Shown here: positions 21,564-34,362 of the stretch, piece by piece
How positions within the stretch are numbered: position 1 is the first letter of the stretch
Layout: each line of letters starts with the position of its first letter
Source: Acanthaster planci
Lineage: Eukaryota; Echinodermata; Asteroidea; Valvatida; Acanthasteridae
NCBI RefSeq assembly: GCF_001949145.1
Contig: NW_019091495.1
Location: 1,174,994-1,221,427 of the forward strand
Direction: 5' to 3'
Length of the DNA stretch: 46,434 nucleotides
Program-made: the position numbers and the translations under genes
Notes under the pieces: generated by a model
Databases searched by the model: none
Seen by the model: the letters and a program-made list of their open reading frames with translations, nothing else
Told to the model about the DNA's origin: nothing

Positions 21564-22978
21564 GTGATAATTTTTTTTTCAGTTGCTGACAAGGCTTTGG
21601 GTACTCGACAATGGTCACAGTAATCGTTAGCTTGATTGTGAAAATAAAAGGTGACTGCATCGTTCTGGTTTTAAATATTAGGAAGTGAAAGATCTGAAGC
21701 CCCCCTTAATATTTTTTATTTAAGTGTTCAAAATTACGTGATTAGCATGGGAACGGATAATTTCTTGCTTACGAACGCAATTTTCAGGCGATGAAGCTAC
21801 TTACCGTGTCCCAAGTTCCGTGCATCATTCACCCAAGGAATTGGCTGGCTCACGGTGGAGAAATTTGTTTTCCTTCTACCCTTGCTATATCGACCAGTCC
21901 GCCTTGACCAAGGCCAGCTGCAGTGGGTCTGTTTGGATCCATTTTAAGGAGCGAGATGGCCTTCCAGTTGTTACGAGACGTTTATTTAATCGGGATCTCT
22001 TCATCTGTAAAACGTAGGTCTGATTTACAGGTGTTAGTCTGAATCTAGTTTGTATACAAACCTACACTATTCTGAAAGGAGGAAAGTCTCCCAACCGGCT
22101 CCTTGAACGTTCGTTTAGATAAATTCTTCTGTCTCGAATCTACTAAGGATATAAACTCACTGTTCAGTCACTGCTCTCTGTAAAATAAGGTAATAAAGGA
22201 ATTACTGTATTTTCGAGTCCGAGGGATTAGGTTGTACTTTATTTGTATGATCACATTCCTGATTGATATGTGCTTTTCGTACAGCCAGTGGTTGAGATTT
22301 AGTGAGTGAAGCGTGGGGATCCAGTCTCATGTCTGCAGGCTTTGATAGAAAGAAATAAAGCGTGAAAACAATCACAAAATCACTTTCAACATCCGGATCG
22401 CTCCAAGCTACACTGGTCTTATCTTCAGAAATGCCAACCAGCGAGCCGAAATCAATTTCAAGGCATTTGCTGTCGGCAAAGGCAAAGTATAGACTGAAGT
22501 CGGAGAGCTGAGCCAATTAGGATCTTGAAATCCGTACACAACATGAATTTTTTTATTATTTCAGGAAGAATCTTGCCATTAATTAGCGTAATGAAACCGC
22601 ATGATTATGAAATTCGTGTTTCCAATGTGTTGAGCTATATTGTCAATGCCTTGAGGCAGCAACTGCGTGCAATGTGCTTACTGGGTATCAACGAATTTGA
22701 GTATAGGCTAGCCGAAGAAAGGCAGGTGATTTGCAGCGTCATGAATTATTAAGCCGTTAGTATAGAGTAATGTAACCTACTATTTATAAGGTGCACTGGT
22801 GCTGGCCCTGGGTTCCTGTCGAAAGTCCAACGGAAGGCATGGTACCGATTCCAATCGTTTCGTCCAAACTCCGAAGGTTCCAGGGGTGCACGTGGATCAA
22901 AAACAAAAACAAAAATTCGTCAGAAATTAGCCTTACCCTTCAAAAAGACCATAAAGGTTGCTTAACAAATTCCAAAAT

Positions 22979-23037
22979 TTAACCCCTCCCCCCAAAAAAA
23001 TTGACGCCCCAAAATTTGGTGCAGGATCCGCCCTTGC
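22979..23037 (-). repeat. Possible end of a hAT-like element
   Basis: The complement begins CAAGGGCGGATCC and runs into a G-rich, T-rich tract. CARGGGCGGATCC is a familiar start for hAT-type non-autonomous elements. No matching second end or target duplication was found, so only a fragment can be claimed. Confidence 0.3.
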
Positions 23038-26000
23038 ATGACTATTGAACCTCGGACTATTTGGTGGACTGTTTCCTCGTGCACTTTGTTTCATTTTATT
23101 GATCCTAGTTCGAACCCAATTTCGACCAATATGTCTCCTGCCCGACTCCATGGGTTTTCACTGAACACACCCAGTCTTTATTTTTCCAGTTAATTTATAG
23201 GAATCCGTAACCATGGAAGTACATGGGAATTACTTCAACATATCGATAAATTTGCATGATCAAACACTGCACCGTCTGCCCGGCAAAGAGCCTAACTATT
23301 GAGCCTGACCATACGTGACATTATTACTGATGTTTGTGAGGTAGTTACGCACAACTGGAATCCAAGTAATTGCGACAACTGATGTGGGTCGGGGTACTAA
23401 TCTTGAGTATGTTTGGACTTGAATGTAAGGATGGATTTGAAGACGTACTTGTACGGGTGAGCAATCTGGAACGCTGTTGACACAAGCCGAAACATAATGA
23501 CATAAAATTGAACTCGTTGAATAAGCCTCCTTGTTTGTACTTAATGTAAACTAATTGAGTATTTGCGTACGCGCTTACCATGAGGATACTCGATAGTCCA
23601 AACTAACTTGGAGTATAAGAAGGGATCAACTCGGGATGTGCTGGACTATCTTGCGTAGACACCGCAGCAAGAAGCAAGGATTACGAGAGGGCGCTATTGA
23701 TCGCTCTTCAAAGAGGATGGGACTGTATCCTAATTGAACCTCAATAAGAATAACTTTGCTTTTTCCAAATGACGATGTTATTGCCATCGTGATTTTCTAA
23801 AGATTTGCGAACCTTGTGTGCCGTTGGTAGTAACATCTGTTTTCTTTTCTTTTTCGTAATAACGTTACTTTCAGTTGGCTTACTTCTCAAACTTTGAGGA
23901 TTATTTAAAATGAAAATTTTACTATGAATTATGAAATGGTGATCAGCGTTTGGAATATCTTCATGATGAATATGGATCACAAACTGTTTAGTCTGGCTTT
24001 TCTCCTCAATGATTTATTATTTCACAAAAATTAGGCTTAAATACATAAAACATATTTGAAATTTACAAAAGAATGCGGAATAGTTACTGATGAAATCATG
24101 GTTTCACCTCTAATTTGTATTGTGAATTGTTGATCATATTTTGTACACTTGAAAATCAGAGATAACACAGAATCTATAAATCAAATTCTTATTGAACTAT
24201 ACTCACCTGTAAAACTCCTGCTTGGACAATTCAATCTTTTCTGGATGTGTAAGCATTGCTCCATTTGATTGGTGCATGGTTCATGTACAAAGACTTCTCC
24301 ATCGTATAAGAGTCGTAGTTGGTAAGTCAATGCGAATCAGACCGCTCTACGTTGAGGAACAGAGGGGGGAGATTGAAAACAACGCGATATGCGCTGCACC
24401 GGAGAGATCGATGAGATACTAGGAGTTGTTTTTGAAGCTTGAGAACAAATCAGTTACGAGAATTGCAGATGACGATGTTTGTGTTGGTGGGTATATTCCA
24501 TAATGTTTATTAACGCCGCTGTCACTTATGGGCGGTATTAAACCCAACAAGGATGCGTCATATTCCACCTTTTGTCACCATTGAAATTTTTTCTAGACGC
24601 GTAATTCCTCTCTAAAGGGTTGAATGGGAGGTTTTGTTTAAATGTTCTTTACGGGCGGGCGCGTTTGTGGTATGAGGGCAAACTTTTCTCCCGGACAACT
24701 ATACTTCTCTTTTAATTATATGAAAGATACATATGTGAGCTGAGAAAGACGAGAAAGGAAAACCCTTTGCATCTGTCAAAGAGAAGGGAATCATGATCAA
24801 CGGAAACTTGCGGTTAGGTATAAGGAGCTATGAAACTGACCGAAATTAGATCTAAAATTGTATTGCTGAATGCAAAATTCATCTTTATGAGAGACTGAGG
24901 ATCAACGATACATTGTGATTCTGACAGTCCATATATTATCAGTAAAGAAATTTAAATATAATCTTGTCTGCACAGAAAGTTTTCGATAAGCTGGGTAGTC
25001 TTGATGGAAAGTTTACTAACCCATGGAAATAGAGAAGTGAATGACCTACAACTGGAAGTTTGAAAGGGATCATTTACGACAAGCCTTGAAATTGCACCTT
25101 AGTGGATCAACAACCTCACTTTCCATTTTTGTTCTGCTTTTTAATCTGTAATTCGGATGCATTTTGGTTCTGCCAATGCAACTTTGCATTTACATGAACA
25201 AAACTATGAAGCCGTCGGAGGCACTGATTCTCTGTGTTGCTTTGAATTTATCTGCAGAAAATGCCGTTATGCAGTCGTAAATTTCCCCATTTCATCGGCA
25301 ATTTATTGTTGTGTAAGTACATACCAAGCCAGCGAACAACCTTTTCTGAAAACTACTTTCATAGAGCCAATTTGGGGGTTCAAAACATATAAACCAAACA
25401 ATGTCTTCCCTGATTTACATCACTGCAACAGCGCCCCCACTCCGGAGAAAAAGCTTTAAGGACAATTGTTAATGTTTATATAAGTGCACTTTAAATCATA
25501 CACTTATTTTTTCCCCTTTAATTCTAGTTTCCGGAATTGCTTCCTGTTATATAAAGAATCCTGCCAAAAACTACACTTTGTTTTAAAGGTTTTTGTTTGT
25601 CATTCTTATTTTTAGTCAGGAACCTAGTGAGCACGCTAGTTCTTGCCGTAACCTCCTATCCATTGATCGGCACTGACTCCATATCAACCACCTTCATGTT
25701 TTCAAAACCTCATATTCCCTAACGTCTGAGAATGAGACGGAAGTGACGGGATTGTGTGAAGGTAGCACCGCAAAGTTTGCATGGTAGTCACCGCAGAGGC
25801 AATCATGACATAAGCGTCTGTACTGGGCGCAGCTACCACACCAGTCTCTAAATCTCAAGATACATCTCTCATCAAAGTGCCCACAATTGCTCACTCAAAT
25901 GATAATGACATGGCTATCTCCTATACAAGACTAAGCCTCTATGTCTCTGGTAACATCAAGTTGAGGCTGAGGGCGTGGCTTCCTCCTCCCTCAATCATCA

Positions 26001-26484
26001 GGATATTATACTACATCACCACCTACCCAAACAATGAAGTTGAGGCTCAGGATGAAATTGAAGAATTCCTGACGCCGTCCTAAACACAAACAGGGATAAC
26101 AGTGGATCAACACCATACCAGATTCCAGTCTTATCACGGATTTCCCGGATGCTGTTATATGAATACTTCAAGGTTCAGTGATTCAACTTTGACCGCAACG
26201 AGTCAGTTATAACTGCTGCCCAAACGCCAACAAAGTCGAACCCTCCTTTGATTTTAAGGTGCTTCCCTTTAAAGGCTTTATCACTTTAACTGTCTGGAGG
26301 TAAAAGCCTTTCACGGTGAGCAACGAAGGCACCCGTCTGTCCCGATATCCCACTACCCTTCGTGATATTGCCCCGTCAGCAGCATTAACAACTGGAGCGA
26401 CATCTCTTAAGTGATTCGCGGAGGTCGAGTAGGTTGTTACTGAAACTGATGTAATGGACTATAGCGAAGAGTGAAAAATAGATT

Positions 26485-26490
26485 TTTATT
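26485..26490 (-). promoter_or_regulatory. Candidate poly(A) signal of the CNG gene
   Basis: The plus-strand TTTATT is AATAAA on the minus strand, 766 bases beyond the CNG stop codon. It lies in a T/A-rich stretch, so it could be fortuitous. Confidence 0.25.
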
Positions 26491-27255
26491 GTTTTTAACG
26501 TAATGCATAAAGTTTATCAAAGTGAATAAAGTGTGGTCAATATAAATTCGCATACGACATATAATACATTAATTTAAGACAGATAGATTGTTTCGTTTAG
26601 TTTAGACTTCAAAAAATTTCTTGGATGTTTTCTTTCAACTGAAAGCTTCGGAACCAGTTTGCCATACAACATTAAAAACTATACAATACGACATTATAAT
26701 ATTGCTATTGATACAAATGCACGATTGCACAGTCAGGATATCAGCGTAACTCAGGGGAGTATATAACCAGGGCGTTCGGTGGATGTCTGCGGCTTCGCGT
26801 CCAACCCCCCCAGCCAGAGACCTTACAATGGAAAAGCGAAACTACAAGCCACAGCTTATTTGTTTTTCAGCGCCCACTGGCAATTACAAGTGATCCCAAT
26901 TGTCACCCTTGTTACACCACTGCCCAAGGGCATATTAAGTCCAGTTTGCCCACATCAGGGTACATGCTCTTAGCCTATACATGAAGTGATGACTGAGAGA
27001 CATTCCTTTCTGCAGAGACAACTTCAAAACGTGCCTCTTCGAACGTTGTTGTGATTAGTGGGTTGGGTATCGTACAAACTTGATGGAAACATACAAAAGG
27101 ATAAGCCATTTCTTTAAGCCCTGAACAGAACGACAGAGTCGTTGCTCCTCAACAGTCAATACTCAAGGAAAGCCCTTTTTCTCTTGTCCTTCGATCGATA
27201 GTTTTGTTTGCATTGCATCTCTAAACTCCTCCGGTGCTGCAGGTGTCATTCAGTC

Positions 27256-30200
27256 CTAACACTCTTTAACACCAGTTTTCAAGATGTCCTGAAACCGAAA
27301 ACAACACAATCATTTCTTAAACTAATCATTCGATCAATTTTCACGTGAAAAATTCTCATTGAGTACTTCTCTCTAAGAGGGTAAATAACGTCTTCACTGT
27401 CAACTGAGTTTTTTCATCGGTAATTATTTTAGGTCGTCATTGAAACCTAAAACCTACCCTTCGCCTGAACTGTGCATTGTTTAAGCTTGTGAACGACCAA
27501 AGTTAGACATACATGAGACAAAAAAACTTGTCGGCTGTACCTGTTTACTCCTGCTCTGTAAATGTTCTTTTTGGTGCATGCGAAATGAATTAGACTGAAT
27601 GTTAGCACATTATAAACATTACTGTGTCTTTATCATTCAGGAAGTGTGCACGTGTGCGGCATACGTACTAGGAGTGACATTGTTGCTACAAGCTTTCCAA
27701 GGGCTTTCCGATTCCTTTTTTTTTAATAAGAGTCCAGGTAACCGACCTGTCTTACCTCTAGTATGCCAAGTTTCTCCTTGAGTTTCTTAATTTCGATATC
27801 TTTCTGATCATTCTCTATCTCTTTCGTCTTCAGCTCCTCTTCCAGTTTCCTGATGCGATGAATCAGTTGTTGATTTTCCTTGTTACACTGATCCTGTGGA
27901 GTAAATAATGATAGTTTGTAAGAAAAAGTCGTATGGTTTATGTCAAGGATGGATTTGCACCAGGGAGATGTACATTCATTTCGCATTTTTGCCCTGCCCG
28001 ACATGTATTTAACACTGTATACACTCAGTGTATGCCCTCGAATGCTGGTGAAAAAATCCACAAGCGTTCGTACTCGAGTAGTTTACATTTCATGATTACT
28101 TGGATTAGGTATAGTTGAAATGAATATGGTTTTAAAGATTATTTTGTACAAGCTCTTTCAAAGTAATGGAATGAAAACATTAGCCTCTGAAACTTCTTCA
28201 ATTGTACATGAAAATAAATTGTCAACTTTAGCTTCTTAACGTTTTCTTTGAAACGTGAACAAATTTTAAATGATGGAAATCGGAGACGAGGGCTTCAAAT
28301 GCCTTTGGTATTGGTAAAAATTCCCCTAACTCAGTTATTTATTAAAAAATTATGGAAAAAAATCCGCCCTCTGCAAGATGGGTACATAAAAAACCCCACC
28401 CCAACCTTGCAAGCCTTGGCATCTCGATTGAAGGTTGTCATTACCAGTCTTTCCTCAAGCATTTCTCGAATAGTTGACATGACATCTGCCAACCAAGCCT
28501 CGTCTTCATTTCCTTTCGAATTCACACTCCCTTTTGAGCCTCTCTTTCGTCGAGATGGTTTCAGTGGGACGGGTGGTTTAGGTTTCCACGCTCGTGACGA
28601 GAGCAGGGGGCGGAACGAATTTTCATCGCGGGTGGCGTCTCCACGGGGCAAAGAAGGACTTGCTTCGGGAGACGAGACAGGGTTATGTCTACAGCACAAA
28701 ATATGACACTTTGTGTTAGCACTGGAAATAACAGTATATAAATCATGTTTCCAGTTTTCTACAGTGGACAACATGAGGTAAAAGAGTCAATGCTGTTTTA
28801 ACAGGGTGGGCTAAACACCCAAGCCACCCAACAAAACATCACAGGTGGCTTCATCTATAAAGAGGGGGTACGCCTTGAAATATTTGTGTAACATTTTTAC
28901 AGAAACTATAGGAATTTTACACATGCATCGTTCAAAGACTGGAAAAGATAACTCTAGTCAACACCCTCACCTTACTCCTAACATCATTTCACCCCACTTA
29001 TAGGTCATTGCGTTTTGTAATGAGGTTACTTGTACCTTGCTGCAAAAAGTCGATCTTGTTCCCTTCCCTCCGTAGCCTTTGAAACCAGTCGCTCCGCATC
29101 TGACGCTTCAGTACAGCTTGGATCCCATCCGCGTACAGCTCGAGCCTTCAGTAAGGGAGACTTGCGATTGATGCTTAATCGTCGCCTAGCCTCCTCCTCC
29201 AGCTTCTCCTACATTGTGACAGAAACATAGCAGTATCGTGGTGTCACATAATGTACATGTATGCAGCATAGAGTAACGTACTACAATGTTTTTATTTTAA
29301 ACGTCGTTTGTGAATTGATCGCTTAGAGTTCCTTAGACTTTCTTAGTTGTAGAAGTTCCATAACAAGAGAGGACCTACATCTTTGAGAAAATATACGCGT
29401 AAAGCAATACCCGACCAAAATAGATTAACATTTTAACATTTGATAGCACACATTTTATCTAAATATAAATCATAGAATTCCGTAGCAAAATATGTGACGG
29501 TGAAGGAAGTCTTGTATAATTTGTTTATTTTTGAAGACAGTTTTTCACCAGGTCCTCTCCACTGACCTGAGCTTGTGGGAAGTCTCTCAAAGCGTCCAAG
29601 ACATCTCCCTTGGAAAGTTTGAAGAGTTCAGAGTAGCCCACCGATCGTACGTCGGCCGTACGCCTGCATCAAGAAACAAAGCTCATATTGCAAATAAGAC
29701 TACAACTGTTTGATTTTGCAAGACCCGGCGATGTCTTGCAAGAGCAAGCATCTGTAGTAATCAAATGACACAGAAGCGTTGACTTTGGTTCCGAAACAGG
29801 GATTTTGTGAACCCTGCATGCAAAAAATCTTTGCCCTGTAAACAGCTTGCATACATAGTACATGTTTAATGTGCAAACATTCACTCCATGTTTAGAGTAA
29901 AGATTAGTGACGTAGCCAGGATTTTACTAGTGGGGGGAGGGGGCATAAGGGGCCACCGGGAATGGGGGGGGGCGTGCCTGCCAGCCCGTCAGGACGTCTG
30001 AAGTATGTTACAGAAATAAACCTATGTGGCAATTCCTCGCTTACGTCAAAAAGTGATCTGGAAATCCATTCTTATTCTAGAGAAGACGCATTCAGCCTGT
30101 CGTATGAATTAGACTGTCCAAACTAATGTTGTCAAGACCATGTACAGTATCCAACTCAGTCAACTCAACTCAATGTAAAACTGACGATTATTTTCAACCG

Positions 30201-33200
30201 ATCAGCTCGACAGAAGGCAATTGTGGCACTCATTTTCAATGCAGGAAGTTATTGATTACTATCAAGTAAAAGCCTTTCGGGCCTATCGGGCTGCCGCACT
30301 GTCTTGTTAAGCTTCTCTTCTTCCAACATGTCCTGCCTGCAAAGCTCAGGCCTATTCCATTTATACGGCGTGAATGGGAGGGCTTGTCTTAATTAATTAC
30401 AGTGTGTGCAAAGTGCAAAACATGATGCATCCTTGTTCTTTCAGCTTTTGATCTCTAATTAAATCCTTAGGTGTCCGTTATTTGCAGGTATAAATATACA
30501 ATGCAAAATGGACTATCAAAAGCTACCGGCATAATGCGTAATTACAAACTTCGTATCAAAATTACCTCACTGTGGTAACATAACTAAGGTGAAATTTCTG
30601 GGTGGGGTGACCAGGGCCACTCAATTTCTCGAGGGGTAACAGAAAGCAAATTAACTGTGGCTTGTACATGTACGAAGCTTTTAAATTTCAGAGGAGCACC
30701 AGTTGGAACAGACTTCTGCTGGGGCAGAACCCCCCCCAACAGTGATCGTCCTTTACCTGTTTGCAGTTCCACCAAGATTCAAGATGCCGATTTCACCAAA
30801 GAATTCACCCGGTTGAAGAGTTGTAAGGACCTCTCCATCTGATCTACAATAAATCCACCCAACAACAGGATTTGTAATGACTCGAATAAGGTATTCAAGA
30901 TTTTTTTTCGACATGAATGTGACTTTTATGGGGTAGCAGATTAGGCAATAATCTTCACTGGTACCCTGTTGATACTTGATTATTTGTGGTGGTTCTAGAC
31001 AGTGGCGTAACTAGGGCTATTATGTCCGGGGGCATTTCTTTCAAGGGGACACCAAAAGACAATGAGCGGCAGCAGAGGTTGTTCATGGATTTCAATGGGG
31101 GGGAGGGGGGCACCCGGGGTCCACGGACATTCGCTGGTGCCCGACCCCCTACTTATGCCACTGGTTCTAGACCAAATTCATCTTTCGTTATTTCATGCAA
31201 ATTGCGCTCCTGGAAGCTTTGCACTTTCTGGGAGCACACACCTCCCTAGCAACATCTATGCCCTTCTTTTCTGTGAATAGCAAGCCACTTTGATGAAAGT
31301 AAATTATTAAAAATGGCTCAAAGGTAAAGTCTGTCGACAGCAAAACAAAAGTTTTAGTCTAAAACATTGAGGTAACACTTCGTCTTTCAAATGTCTGCGC
31401 AAAGTATTGAACATCTTTTCAACAGACAATGAAGCCTCTCTCAATAATTCAGAATCACTGTCCAATTATACATTCTTAAACCGCATGATATATCTATAAT
31501 TGATCACTTTACATTATTGATGAGCGGGAGATTGTCTCTTTAACTTACCGAACAACTTCAAGTAGACCGTCTGAAATGATAAACATCTCCCGAGCCACCT
31601 CCCCTCGGCGGCAAACCAGATCACCCGGAGTATGGATACAAGTGTGCATCTTGAGAACGAGGTCGTGGAGAAACTCAGGAGGACATTCCCTAAAGATATT
31701 GACCTGATGGAAAGTCAGAGAGAAAAAACCGCAGAACTTTGTAAAATTGCTCCTGAAATGTTGTTGAAATATCATCAACTGAATAGATAGGGTTGGGACA
31801 TACATGTATGGAGCACCACGAAAATTAATACATTTGGAATTCAGTTTGTAATTGAACATTAAGTTTGTTCTTGGATAAAACTTATCTTACCTTTCTAAGG
31901 GTTTTCAGATGAACATGGATTGCTAGTTCTGTTCTAAGTTTTGTTGGTAAGGGCCCTAAACTGTTGACATCTGTTTTTGACCTTTCGAAGGGAAACAAAA
32001 ATGTTTTATGTTGAAGCATATGCTGAAACGACTGTACAAAATGCAATGTAAAATCCATTATGCGTCAAGGACTTTGTGTTTTCTTTTCTCTCTTTGGAGA
32101 AAACTTTGTCTCGTTACCTTTTCCATGAGTAGAAATACCACAGTAAGACCCGGTTTTGAACATCTTTCGCGACTTTATATGTGCTCATGTATTTCTTGGC
32201 ATTGTCCTGAAATAAAAACAAGAAAATAACAGGACTATCAAATTGATACAATTAATTGTAAGGGAAGAGCCTTACATATCCGTTTTGTATAAGATTCAAA
32301 TATTAACCTACCACGTGTCTTTCAAATTCCAACCGCAATGAATTTCGATTTTCTACCACAATGCCAACTTGTCCTGGACAAAAAATGAAGAAACAGCCAC
32401 TGATCATTCATATAAATATGACAAATATATGTACTATATAACGCGGTAAAAGGCAGAAACGGAAAGAGATGAGGAAACTGACAAGACTTGAAATTCCAAA
32501 GAGCGCGCGGATGTAGGCCTACTTGATCGTATATACATTCCTTAATAAATTTCTTCATTATCTACCCTCATGATGCAGCATATTGCATCATCTTGGAGAC
32601 CATACCCTGATGCATGCTAATGATATACCCAAACACGAGATTCATAATACGATCGCCTGAGCCGAAATTAATGCATATTAAAGTGGGGTAGGAAAGGGAA
32701 TATGGTCTTGATGTTAAATGGATGTAACCCAATTTAAGGTTGATGACTTACCGACTACTGTAGCGAATACAATGACACCAATGAGATAGCTGATTATTTG
32801 AAAGACGTACCTATTAAACAAAAATAAAGAAACGGTTTTAAGTAAATAATGTAACAAGTTACCATGCAAATATCCAGGACTTCATGTACACAGAATTCAT
32901 GTAGGCCTGGGATGGAGTTACGGTATGTACATGTTTAATGAATAAGTTTTTACATATGTCCTAAAATCGGCTTCAACAAATATGTTGGAACGGAGATGTA
33001 ATCTCTGATCGTAAGGGAAAATTTCAGGTTGTAATAGCTTTATGAGATGTAAAAGCTAAGACTTTCAAAATATTTGAATTTGTAAACTCACTCCCATTCC
33101 GAGGATGGCATTGGGACATCCCCGATTAATGTCAAAGTCTGCGTAGACCAGTAGAAGGACATGAGATACATTCTGGCTGTGGAATTGAATTCTCCCTCAG

Positions 33201-34362
33201 GATCTGGGTACACCCATTCTCCGCTACCGAACCCAATCCTTTCGCAAAATAAGAAATATAAGGCAGCCAACCAGTGCACAAGAAGCAACAGAATATGACA
33301 GATGTTAGCAATCCGGAAGACAGCCGGTAGAGTGGCCTTTGCCTCGGCCATGTAATACCAGGTGACTAGTCGATAAGCCTTCAAGAGACGAGGAAATCGA
33401 ACTATTGTATGCAGTCTGGACGGGTTTATGATGTACAGGAAATCTAAAGGGGTCAATGCTATCAGATCCAGCGCACAACTCCGCGATCGCATGTAGTGTC
33501 TTGCAATACATTTCCCATCGTTTACCAGAATGCCATGGTCGAGGAATCCGGTACGTAACTGGACACATATATCCAAGAGATAGATGAAATCGAAGAGGTA
33601 ATCTAAAACGAACCATGCCGCCCCTCCCTGTTCTTGTAATCCCGGCCACGCCTCTCGAGCAATGAGAAACCATACATTGTACTCAAAAGCTATGGCAATC
33701 ACAAGAAGCCAGTAAAATATGAAGTTCCCATCGGGATCCAAAATGTAAGTTTTCGGTTCTTCAATCTCGGACTCCTCCCCGTTTTTCGTACCGCTCTCTG
33801 GGTCATCATACCCAATGGTCTCTCTGCCTCTAGTGGTAAACTTCTCCAGGAAAGAATCCACTCTTCTTGTGGTGTTTTTGACTCTTCTCTTGGCAAGGAA
33901 GGCTGAGTTGAAATTGACAGCTGCTCGAAGAGATGTCCAGAGAGAAGAACTCCGCCGTTTTGAAGCCGATAAATCGACAGTGCTCAGCCCGTTCGAGTCT
34001 TCATCATCACTCAAGCCAGTAGCCCTTGAGTCTGTCACTGATAACGTTTCCATGGGGTGAACTTTGCTGTTTCTGAAGCGCTTTCCCGCGCTAGACGCTA
34101 TCACTTTATCTTGGCTTTCGCTTTTCAACTGTTCAACCACATCCACATTACCTTGGGGATCAGACGAGTTTGTCGATATTTCTTGCACCTCTTGGACTTG
34201 GTTTCTCTCATGTTTGCTTTTCAAATTGCCGTTGTTGGCTGGAACAATTGCCCGCTTTTCTGTTTTATCTTGACCCACGTGTGACGGACACTCAATATCA
34301 ACCATGCTACCGATTGGCTTGGACGCTAAATGGCCCTGCCCGGACATCTTTGCATGTTCCAT
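27256..34362 (-). CDS. Cyclic nucleotide-gated (CNG) cation channel, complete
   Basis: Twelve coding exons rebuilt on the minus strand: 34362-33092, 32810-32752, 32373-32312, 32206-32118, 31981-31891, 31703-31549, 30843-30757, 29663-29567, 29208-29036, 28688-28445, 27893-27756, 27288-27256. All borders are GT..AG, all phases agree, and the sum is 2499 bases (832 residues plus TAG). Domains: a long polar N-terminus (1-205); S1-S5 (about 215-374) with a weak S4; IGFGSGEWVYP and a sequon (N393) before the pore; pore helix YWSTQTLT and filter LIGDV (412-416); S6 (425-445); a C-linker with VQNRVLLWY; a cyclic nucleotide-binding domain (about 520-640) with PGEFFGEIGIL and RRTADV, whose Thr contacts cGMP in known channels; a charged linker; and a coiled coil (777-822) like the trimerising zipper of alpha subunits. 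It should form a tetrameric, ligand-opened cation pore. An upstream GTG extends the frame to 34404, but ATG 34362 is the first ATG; ATG 34347 is an alternative. Confidence 0.95.
29907..29985 (+). repeat. hAT-like MITE fragment in a CNG intron
   Basis: AGTGACGTAGCCAGGATTT followed by G-rich sequence (GTGGGGGGAGGGGGC). The start resembles the terminus of the intact hAT MITE at 31000-31163 and the widespread CAGTGGCGTAGCCAGG type of end. The other end and any target duplication are missing, so it is truncated. Confidence 0.45.
31000..31163. mobile_element. hAT-type MITE, 164 bp, with 8-bp target duplication
   Basis: The element starts CAGTGGCGTAACTAGGG and ends CCCTACTTATGCCACTG. The ends are inverted repeats with two mismatches in 17 positions. 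The octamer GTTCTAGA flanks it directly on both sides (30992-30999 and 31164-31171) with no mismatch. Eight-base duplications and CAGTGGCG-type ends are the hallmarks of hAT transposons. The interior has G-rich tracts and no transposase, so it is non-autonomous. It sits in the CNG intron between the exon ending at 31549 and the exon starting at 30843. Confidence 0.88.

Larger units (their letters stand above)
19219..27255. other. About 8 kb without a firm gene
   Basis: Mostly AT-rich non-coding sequence. Weak items: a 9-bp tandem repeat (CTTTGAACG) at 21529-21563; a coding-looking minus-strand frame of 104 codons ending in TAA (22516-22202); a hAT-like end at 22979-23037; a cysteine-rich minus-strand frame at 25894-25694; and a candidate AATAAA on the minus strand at 26490-26485 that could end the CNG transcript. 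A diverged duplication of about 70 bp is visible at 20650-20770 (GAGACTGGTCT ... CTCGTGAAA against GAGACTAGTCT ... CTCGTGAAA). Confidence 0.5.

Noticed and set aside
28248-28706. 152-codon plus-strand frame
   Set aside because: It is the antisense shadow of a GC-richer CNG exon (28688-28445) whose sense frame joins both neighbours in phase.
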